Source: Desulfobacterales bacterium
Lineage (GTDB): Bacteria > Desulfobacterota > Desulfobacteria > Desulfobacterales > Desulfobacteraceae
Direction: 5' to 3'
Length of the DNA: 12,917 nt
NCBI GenBank assembly: GCA_022361095.1
Contig: JAKSBO010000291.1
Coordinates: forward strand, 1 to 12,917
Under the pieces are notes generated by a model. That model saw nothing but the letters and a program-made list of their open reading frames with translations. It did not search any database and had not been told where the DNA came from. Position numbers and translations under genes: made by a program. Numbering within the stretch: position 1 is the stretch's first letter; every line of letters starts with the position of its first letter. Positions 8,134 to 12,917 of the stretch are shown piece after piece.

Positions 8134-8622
8134 CTATCTATCCGTGTCCGTCTTGTCCCGTTGGCAGATGCGGTTCTCCATTATGGCACCAAGGGATTCC
8201 AGCACCACGGAAAGTGTGGCAATCTGCAGGATGGAAAAGGGTTCCAGCCCTTTGATCAATTTCTTGTAATCCTTTCCGTGATGCCTTTCATGGGCCTGGA
8301 AAGCCTGCCATCCCAAAGGGGTGAGGGACAATTCAAACTCCTTGTTGCTGTGGGCGGCCTGCCGCTTCAAAAGAAAGCCTTTCTGGGTCAGCTTTTTAAC
8401 CATCTGGGACGCCCCGCTTTTGGTGATTCCAAAGCAATCCGCCACCCGGGTGACGCTCATCTTCCGATTTTCACCGATCACCTGGATGGTATGCGCTTCC
8501 CGGGTTGACACCTCCGTTTGGCTGTTAACCGGAATAGGCATCTCTTCTATTCTCTGGTAAAGGGTTGAAATACGCAAAAGCTCACCAATGATTGTTTTTA
8601 TCAAATCCGTTTTATCTTTCAT
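8134..8622 (-). CDS. MarR-family transcriptional regulator
   Basis: A 162-residue winged-helix regulator. The DNA-binding domain runs over about residues 40-105: helix 'MSVTRVADCFGI', recognition helix 'TKSGASQMVKKL' (~67-78), then the wing ending 'FELSLTPLGWQAF', the usual MarR 'LT..G' motif. The flanking helices (3-28 and ~120-150) would form the dimer interface. The ATG at 8622 is chosen because it gives the normal MarR length and N-terminal helix. The frame stays open to another ATG at 8805, but that extension looks unlike MarR proteins and would place a strong -35/-10 inside the gene. No Shine-Dalgarno precedes 8622, and the predicted promoter ends six bases before it, so the mRNA may be leaderless. 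It is co-directional with the RND gene 59 bp downstream. It probably represses itself and that operon, released by an unknown ligand. Confidence 0.9.
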   Translation of the reverse strand: MKDKTDLIKTIIGELLRISTLYQRIEEMPIPVNSQTEVSTREAHTIQVIGENRKMSVTRVADCFGITKSGASQMVKKLTQKGFLLKRQAAHSNKEFELSLTPLGWQAFQAHERHHGKDYKKLIKGLEPFSILQIATLSVVLESLGAIMENRICQRDKTDTDR

Positions 8623-8628
8623 AAAAAA

Positions 8629-8657
8629 ACAGTAAAGCAGCTTAACCTTTCTGTCAA
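8629..8657 (-). promoter_or_regulatory. Probable marR promoter
   Basis: On the minus strand, a perfect -35 TTGACA (8657-8652), a 17-bp spacer, then TACTGT (8634-8629), which keeps the three most important -10 positions (T1, A2, T6). Only six bases separate the -10 from the ATG at 8622, placing the predicted transcription start at or next to the start codon. Confidence 0.65.
8632..8646. promoter_or_regulatory. Palindromic operator, probable MarR binding site, upstream of marR
   Basis: GTAAAGC, central A, GCTTAAC: the same site as at 8092-8108 with one arm mismatch. It overlaps the -10 and spacer of the marR promoter, as expected for autorepression. Confidence 0.7.
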
Positions 8658-8979
8658 GTTCCTTTTTTTCCGTTGAAAACCAATTTCTATATGAGCTGTT
8701 ATTCATCGGGGGGGTTATTGGGTTCCTGCATTCAATAGCTTCTGTGCCCTTTTCCCCTGCCTTTTGAATGGTGTTTGCAATGCCCATTTTCGCTGTCTGT
8801 GTCATTTGTACGCGCCTTTCAAAACCTGCCGCGCTCTGTCTGCCGGGTCAAATTCACTATCAGAATAAACAAAATTCATGCATTGACATAAATAACTTGT
8901 TTATATATGGATATAAAAATTAGACTCGACTATTAATTTTTAAAAAGCCGATCTTTTTTGATTATTAAGGAAAAACAAA
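8658..8979. other. Divergent intergenic region between marR and the AraC gene
   Basis: 322 bp beyond the marR -35. The half next to marR is mixed in composition and holds only an unconvincing upstream extension of the marR frame (to 8805). The half next to the AraC gene (from about 8860) is strikingly AT-rich and carries a TTGACA and TATA-like stretches. Just before the AraC ribosome site is a short inverted repeat AAAAAG/CTTTTT (loop CCGAT), too weak to call a terminator. I found no Fur box, riboswitch or small RNA that I could name. Confidence 0.55.
8883..8911 (+). promoter_or_regulatory. Possible promoter of AraC-family regulator gene
   Basis: A perfect TTGACA (8883-8888) is followed 17 bp later by TATGGA (8906-8911), or 15 bp later by TATATG (8904-8909), in AT-rich DNA. 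Neither -10 is strong. The leader would be about 65 bases. Confidence 0.45.
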
Positions 8980-9990
8980 TTGGATAAAACAATCAGCTTG
9001 GAGTTCAGTTATAATAATTTTATCACCCATCACGGGGAAAAAATATGCACCCATACCGAACCTGAGCCCAATGAATTTTCCTGGTTATGTCCCCGGGAAC
9101 TGGGATACGGCAACTTCCACAGGATAAAGATCCGGCCCGGGTTTGACCTGTGGCTGACAGACTGTTCCTTTAGCCGGGATATCATTTTTAAAAATTATGA
9201 TATCCCGGCTACGATCCAGTTCAACTTTACCCTTTCCGGGCACTACCGTGTCCGCCTTAACGGCAGCCCAAACTTTGAACGATATTTTGGCGAATTTCAT
9301 GGAATCAGCTACTATAATGATGAATACGCCTATTGCAGGTTAATCCATGATGTTCCTGCACGCAGTGTATCCTTAACCCTTCAACCGGATGTTTTTTTAA
9401 CCTTCTACAAAGAACACCTTCACCTGATGCCCCCCATTATTCACGATATGATCCGGGGCAAGGTAAACACCGGATATCTTTACCAAAGCACGATCACGCC
9501 GGCTATCCGGGAGGCCATCCATCAAATCAGCGGATGCCGGCTCCAGGGAATTGCCCGCAGACTGTTTCTTGAAAGCAAGGCATTGGAGCTGCTTTCGCTC
9601 CAACTGGATCAAATATGCACAAGTTCCCTTTCCAGCCCGCCATGCGCGAGAATCCATCCCCAGGATAAAAAACAGGTTGAAGGCGTCCGGGATCTTCTTG
9701 ACGGCAATCTGGAGACCCCTCCCAGCCTGCAGCAACTGGCCAAAGCGGCAGGCATGTCCCACCCCAAACTCAACCGGTGTTTTAAAGAGATGTATGGGAT
9801 GACGGTTTTCCAATATCTCAGAACGGAGCGGCTCAACAGGGCAAAAATAATGATCCAGGAACAAGGCTACTCGGTGACCGAAACCGCCTTTCAGGTCGGA
9901 TACGATTCAGTGAGCCATTTTTCCCAGGTTTATAAAAAACAATTCGGGGCCTCCCCCAGTGCCTCGGGCAGATTGATGACCGAAGGCTGA
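8980..9990 (+). CDS. AraC-family transcriptional regulator, PchR-like
   Basis: A 336-residue regulator. The C-terminal ~105 residues form the two-helix-turn-helix AraC domain: first HTH about 249-270 (SLQQLAKAAGMSHPKLNRCF), linker 'MTVFQYLRTERLNRAK', second HTH about 297-318 (SVTETAFQVGYDSVSHFSQ), then 'YKKQFGASPS'. The N-terminal half has 'IRPGFDLWLTDCSF' and 'FNFTLSGHYR', the pattern of PchR-like regulators, which often sense a siderophore or other small ligand. The start is TTG at 8980, chosen because AAGGA lies 8 bases upstream and no nearby in-frame ATG keeps the N-terminal domain. It is divergent from marR and followed, 205 bp on, by the NitT/TauT-type importer genes, which it probably controls. 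Regulation of the YbtPQ-like ABC pair is possible given the family, but those genes lie 6 kb away. The ligand is unknown. Confidence 0.9.
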   Translation: MDKTISLEFSYNNFITHHGEKICTHTEPEPNEFSWLCPRELGYGNFHRIKIRPGFDLWLTDCSFSRDIIFKNYDIPATIQFNFTLSGHYRVRLNGSPNFERYFGEFHGISYYNDEYAYCRLIHDVPARSVSLTLQPDVFLTFYKEHLHLMPPIIHDMIRGKVNTGYLYQSTITPAIREAIHQISGCRLQGIARRLFLESKALELLSLQLDQICTSSLSSPPCARIHPQDKKQVEGVRDLLDGNLETPPSLQQLAKAAGMSHPKLNRCFKEMYGMTVFQYLRTERLNRAKIMIQEQGYSVTETAFQVGYDSVSHFSQVYKKQFGASPSASGRLMTEG

Positions 9991-10195
9991 AGCCGGCCGG
10001 GCCATTAAAAAACGTCAACCGTATCAAACACCCCTTTAAAGTTGATTTTTCGTACCAGACCCGGTATGGATTAGCCAGTGTAAATGACAGCCGTGGGCTG
10101 CCCTGGCATGTTGACTTCCAGGCAATCCCTAAACCCGGAAATAAAGTTAATTCAACGAATTGCTGTGATATTCATATACCCCATTGGAGACGGCT
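9991..10195 (+). other. Leader region upstream of the importer operon
   Basis: 205 bp between the AraC gene and the ABC ATPase gene. Two adjacent small hairpins stand out: CAGCC-GTG-GGCTG (10088-10100) and CCTGG/CCAGG with an 11-base loop (10102-10122). No T-run follows either. The conserved blocks of a TPP riboswitch, which might be expected before a THI5-like importer, are not visible. I see no strong -35/-10 pair, which would suit an activator-dependent promoter. The likely ribosome site GGAG (10186-10189) lies at its end. Confidence 0.5.
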
Positions 10196-10891
10196 ATGCG
10201 GTTTGAGTGCAGGGGCCTGACCTTCACCTACCCGGAGGCGGGCAAACCGGTCCTTGAGAATCTTAATTTTTCCATGGCCGCACCGGGATTTAATGCGGTT
10301 TTCGGGCCATCCGGCGTGGGCAAAACCTCCTTTGCAAGAATCCTTGCCGGCGGCGGCAGCGGCCCCGGTGGAAATGCGCTGATTTATGAAGATATTTCCA
10401 CCATTTTATACTCTTACAACCAGGAGCGTCTGCCCGGCTGGTCCAGCACCGGCAGCCACCTGGAAAAGGTGTGCCCCTCAAAGAATGCAGACCTTAAAAA
10501 AGAGCTGATTAAAATATTTAAAGTGGATGCCCTGTTGGCGTCACGCTTTTCCCAGTTGTCCATGGGCCAGCAGAACCGGATGAACCTTATCCGTTACCTT
10601 ATCCAGGATTTTGATCTGCTGATACTGGATGAAAGCCTTGCCAATGTGGATGAAGCCTTGCGGGAAACCATTGTCCTGGCCATAAAAGAGATGTTTCCGG
10701 CCAAACTGTTTCTCTATATTTCCCACAATCTCATGGAAGTGGCACGTTTTTGCAAGGAGATCCTTGTACTGAGCCGTCCCGGAAAAGGCAAAGGCGCCGT
10801 CGTGGTCCAGGGCCGGAATTATAAAACCGGATATACGGCAGATCCCCGGGCCATTGACCGGACCATGCTGGAGATTATGAATGCTGTTTAG
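10196..10891 (+). CDS. ABC transporter ATP-binding protein, NitT/TauT (SsuB/TauB-like) family
   Basis: A 231-residue cytoplasmic ATPase. Motifs: Walker A GPSGVGKTS (37-45), Q-loop Q76 in 'SYNQERLPGW', signature LSMGQ (121-125, usual form LSGGQ), Walker B LLILDE (141-146) and H-loop H177 ('ISHNLME'). The Q-loop context 'QE..LPGW' is typical of nitrate/sulfonate/taurine/pyrimidine importers. At 231 residues it is somewhat shorter than common SsuB/TauB proteins (about 250-270). The ATG at 10196 is preferred over an in-frame TTG at 10184 because GGAG sits six bases before it and the family N-terminus begins close to this point. It overlaps the permease gene by 11 bp, so the two are translationally coupled. 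The signature glycine-to-methionine change is tolerated in ABC proteins but makes this a divergent member. Confidence 0.9.
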   Translation: MRFECRGLTFTYPEAGKPVLENLNFSMAAPGFNAVFGPSGVGKTSFARILAGGGSGPGGNALIYEDISTILYSYNQERLPGWSSTGSHLEKVCPSKNADLKKELIKIFKVDALLASRFSQLSMGQQNRMNLIRYLIQDFDLLILDESLANVDEALRETIVLAIKEMFPAKLFLYISHNLMEVARFCKEILVLSRPGKGKGAVVVQGRNYKTGYTADPRAIDRTMLEIMNAV

Positions 10892-11648
10892 ACGCATCTA
10901 CCAGTTCCTGATTGTCTATTGCCTTGGCGTTACAGGTCTTTTAGCCGTAAAATATGCAACAGGCCTGTCCGATTATGTCATTCCCGGGGTACCGCTGATC
11001 TTTGATACGGCCCACCGGATGCTGGCCGGCTATTTCCTTGACGTGTTCAACACCCTTTCCGTGACGGTGCTGGGCCAGATGATCTCCATTGCCATGGCCT
11101 TTTTTGTGGGCATCATCGGCCGCAAATCATCCTGGGCAGGTTCGTTTATCAAGGTCATGGCCTATAACATCCAGGCCTATCCCATTGTGGCCCTGGCCCC
11201 GATCATTTTTATTCTCCTGGGTGACGGATTTTTATCCCGCCTGCTCATTGCCTCCATGATCTGTTATTTCCCGTTGCTGTTGTCGGTGTTGGGGATCATG
11301 GCCTCACCCATCAAGGACATTGAACATTTTTACATTGCCACCGGCCGGATGCGCTGGCAGCTGGAAGTCAAAATCCGGGCCTTTGAAAACTTAAACAAGC
11401 TGACCACGGTGATTGCAGGCTCATCCACGCTGGCCATGGCCGGTACCATTGTGGCCGAGTTTATTGCCGCAGATCAAGGCATCGGTTACAGTATACGCAT
11501 CGCCCTGTACCAGAGCGATCTTGCCGGCATCCTTGTGGCCCTGTTCGCCATCGGCATTATCATCTCGGTTTACCAGGGTATCCTGGAAACTGTGGGTGAA
11601 CAGATGAAAAACAAATGGTCTGCACCAAAGGGAGGCGATCTGATATGA
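10881..11648 (+). CDS. ABC transporter permease, NitT/TauT (SsuC/TauC-like) family
   Basis: A 255-residue inner-membrane protein with about six hydrophobic segments (~8-25, 57-80, 98-115, 120-141, 175-195, 213-233). Family landmarks: 'IQAYPIVALAPIIFILLGDG' (97-116), the EAA-loop glycine in 'YIATGRMRW' (151-159), and 'VAEFIAADQGIGYSI' (191-205), equivalent to the 'E...GLGY' block of SsuC/TauC. The leucine-proline usually seen after the EAA glycine is replaced by 'KIRAFENLNKL', so the coupling loop is divergent. GGAG lies seven bases before the ATG. It overlaps the ATPase gene by 11 bp and the binding-protein gene by 4 bp (ATGA). One permease gene is present, so a homodimer is expected. Confidence 0.9.
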   Translation: MLFRRIYQFLIVYCLGVTGLLAVKYATGLSDYVIPGVPLIFDTAHRMLAGYFLDVFNTLSVTVLGQMISIAMAFFVGIIGRKSSWAGSFIKVMAYNIQAYPIVALAPIIFILLGDGFLSRLLIASMICYFPLLLSVLGIMASPIKDIEHFYIATGRMRWQLEVKIRAFENLNKLTTVIAGSSTLAMAGTIVAEFIAADQGIGYSIRIALYQSDLAGILVALFAIGIIISVYQGILETVGEQMKNKWSAPKGGDLI

Positions 11649-12646
11649 ATCAAACAATAAAAACCAACACCGTAATCCGGGCAGGACTCATGGTCCTGTG
11701 CATGATTCTTTTTGTTACAACGGCACCCGCCTTTGCAGGCGATAGGCTCAACTACCGCCTGAAATGGTTGTTCAACACCTCTGTGGCCGGTGACATCGTT
11801 GCCGATACCGGCGATTTTTTTAAAAAAGCAGGGCTGGATGTCTCCGTGAATGAAGGCGGGGCCGGGAAAAATGCCATCAAGGAGCTGGAGCTGGGATATG
11901 CGGACTTTGGCGTGGCATCCGCCGACCAGGTCATCCGGGCCCTTGAAAAAGGTGCGGACGTGGTGGTTTTGGCCCAGCTCTTCCAGGTCAATCCCATGCA
12001 GTGGATATACCGGTCGGACCAGCCTGAAATCAAAACGCTTGCCGATTTAAAGGGCCGGCATATGGGGGTTACCTTCGGGGGAAATGATGAAACCGTCATG
12101 AACACCCTTTTAGCCAAAGCAGGCCTTACGTCAAGGGATGTCCGCATCTCAAGCGTCCGGTTTGATTTCACGCCGTTTTTAAAAAAAAAGGTGGATGTGT
12201 GGCCGGTATACCGCAACTCCCAGGGAGTAATCCTGGAAGAGCGGCTGGCCGCGGAAAACGAACAGGTAAAATTCTTCAACCCCGCAGACTACGGTGTCTC
12301 CTTTGTGGCCAATTCGATTGTGACGTCAGGCACCATGATGAAAAAACACCCGGACACGGTAAAAGCCTTTATGACGGCGCTGCTGGCAGCCTGGGAATTT
12401 GCCATGGACCCGGCCAATGAGCCCCGGGTTTTAGCGCTAATTAAAAAAAAGGATAAAGGCATCAGGGACGAAATCCGTAAAAAACAGCTTAACGCCACCC
12501 GGCCTTTAATCAAACCCGGCAACGAGACAAAGATCGGCATTATTGATACCAAGGCTTGGCAGCAGACCGAAAACATCATGCTCAAGGAAAAACAGATCGC
12601 GGCCCCGGTTCATGTGACCAGCCGCCTGGTTGGGCCTAAAAAATAG
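11645..12646 (+). CDS. ABC transporter substrate-binding protein, NMT1/THI5-like (NitT/TauT)
   Basis: A 333-residue periplasmic protein with a signal peptide (hydrophobic core ~11-28, cleavage likely after AFA at 31). The mature start 'LNYRLKWLFNTSVAGDIVADTGDFFKKAGLDV' region, followed by 'ELGYADFGVASADQVI', matches the NMT1/THI5-like fold, which binds formylaminopyrimidine-type thiamine precursors, sulfonates, riboflavin or other small organics depending on the member. The ATG at 11645 has GGAGG nine bases upstream and overlaps the permease stop in an ATGA junction; the frame is open upstream to 11615 but that start lacks a ribosome site and breaks the signal peptide. The iron-binding CCCFC motif of fungal Thi5 is absent. 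The ligand cannot be deduced. An unusual poly-A stretch (12181-12189) encodes consecutive lysines. It is last in the operon. Confidence 0.9.
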   Translation: MNQTIKTNTVIRAGLMVLCMILFVTTAPAFAGDRLNYRLKWLFNTSVAGDIVADTGDFFKKAGLDVSVNEGGAGKNAIKELELGYADFGVASADQVIRALEKGADVVVLAQLFQVNPMQWIYRSDQPEIKTLADLKGRHMGVTFGGNDETVMNTLLAKAGLTSRDVRISSVRFDFTPFLKKKVDVWPVYRNSQGVILEERLAAENEQVKFFNPADYGVSFVANSIVTSGTMMKKHPDTVKAFMTALLAAWEFAMDPANEPRVLALIKKKDKGIRDEIRKKQLNATRPLIKPGNETKIGIIDTKAWQQTENIMLKEKQIAAPVHVTSRLVGPKK

Positions 12647-12917
12647 AATAATGCGATAAATCAGCCCCAACGTTTTAGGAGTCATGGGGATTTTAGCTTC
12701 AATACATTCAAAGTTTATCACTGTAGCAGATTACCGCAAAACCTTACTAACGGTCATGGGCCGACGTGGTCTATCAGCACCCAGGCTCGCCCCAAAACAA
12801 AGTTTGAAAAATCTGAGTAGCTGACCCAGACTCTCTTATAGCATACATTCCGCACTCAATTTTATGATTCTTTGACAATTTATTCGACGATTGCATAACT
12901 CTTACGGCACAAAGAAG
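12647..12917. other. Unassigned region after the importer operon
   Basis: 271 bp to the window edge with no gene that I recognise. A weak hairpin CCCCA/TGGGG (12665-12669 with 12685-12689, 15-base loop) followed by ATTTTAG could end the importer transcript, but it is poor. The sequence looks more AT-rich and less codon-like than what precedes it. Short frames on both strands have no ribosome sites or family match. It may be the upstream region of a plus-strand gene beyond the edge, or old mobile-element debris. Confidence 0.45.
12872..12899 (+). promoter_or_regulatory. Possible promoter for a gene beyond the window end
   Basis: A perfect TTGACA (12872-12877), a 16-bp spacer and CATAAC (12894-12899, four of six -10 bases). 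No gene follows within the window, so this rests on the match alone. Confidence 0.3.

Noticed and set aside
8623..8805. Longer MarR protein starting at the ATG at 8805
   Set aside because: The extra 61 residues do not resemble MarR proteins, and a consensus -35/-10 with a palindromic operator lies within them. The ATG at 8622 gives the standard length.
8086..10150. Exact 12-base repeat AAATAAAGTTAA at 8086-8097 and 10139-10150
   Set aside because: A few shared 12-mers are expected by chance in 13 kb. The second copy lacks the rest of the palindrome, so it is not a third MarR site.
9991..10195. TPP riboswitch before the THI5-like importer
   Set aside because: The conserved CTGAGA and ACCTGA blocks are not present in the leader.
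12665..12696. Intrinsic terminator after the importer operon
   Set aside because: Only a five-base stem with a 15-base loop and a short T stretch; kept as a remark in the tail-region entry, not as a terminator call.

Overview
The window reads as accessory chromosome from a Gram-negative bacterium of moderate GC content. An outer-membrane barrel, a LolA-like periplasmic protein and Sec signal peptides all indicate two membranes. The gene styles resemble those of sulfate-reducing Desulfobacterota (Desulfobacteraceae-like), but that is an impression; there is no taxonomic marker here. No tRNA, rRNA, CRISPR array, integrase or transposase was recognised. Almost every gene encodes a transporter or a regulator.

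Minus-strand arm, in transcription order from about 8.66 kb down to 1: (1) a MarR-family regulator (8622-8134); (2) an 892-residue MMPL-type RND permease (8074-5396); (3) a secreted LolA-like outer-membrane lipoprotein-sorting-type protein (5328-4504); (4) an outer-membrane beta-barrel of DUF1302/alginate-export type (4517-3240), overlapping gene 3 by 14 bp; then, after a 297-bp gap, (5) and (6), two ABC exporter-fold half-transporters (2942-1173 and 1161-<1) that form a probable heterodimer of the YbtP/YbtQ-IrtA/IrtB class. The second half-transporter is cut by the window edge just after Walker A. Genes 2-4 could form an inner membrane-periplasm-outer membrane route for a hydrophobic or lipid-like molecule.

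Plus-strand arm, divergent: a PchR-like AraC regulator (8980-9990, TTG start), a 205-bp leader with two small hairpins, then a compact NitT/TauT-type ABC importer with overlapping genes: ATPase (10196-10891), permease (10881-11648) and substrate-binding protein (11645-12646). The last 271 bp hold no gene that I recognise.

The clearest regulatory signal is a pair of near-identical palindromes, GTTAAGC-A-GCTTAAC and a one-mismatch copy. One precedes the RND gene and the other precedes the marR gene. Each sits at the same place in a promoter-like sequence, inside the 17-bp spacer and overlapping the -10. This predicts that the MarR protein represses both itself and the RND/LolA/barrel operon. 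The marR promoter is so close to the start codon that its mRNA may be leaderless.

Together the genes suggest a regulated envelope-transport locus: an efflux or lipid-trafficking system under MarR, a siderophore-class ABC pair, and an AraC-linked solute importer. The substrates cannot be read from the sequence, and it is not certain that the three transporters serve one pathway.
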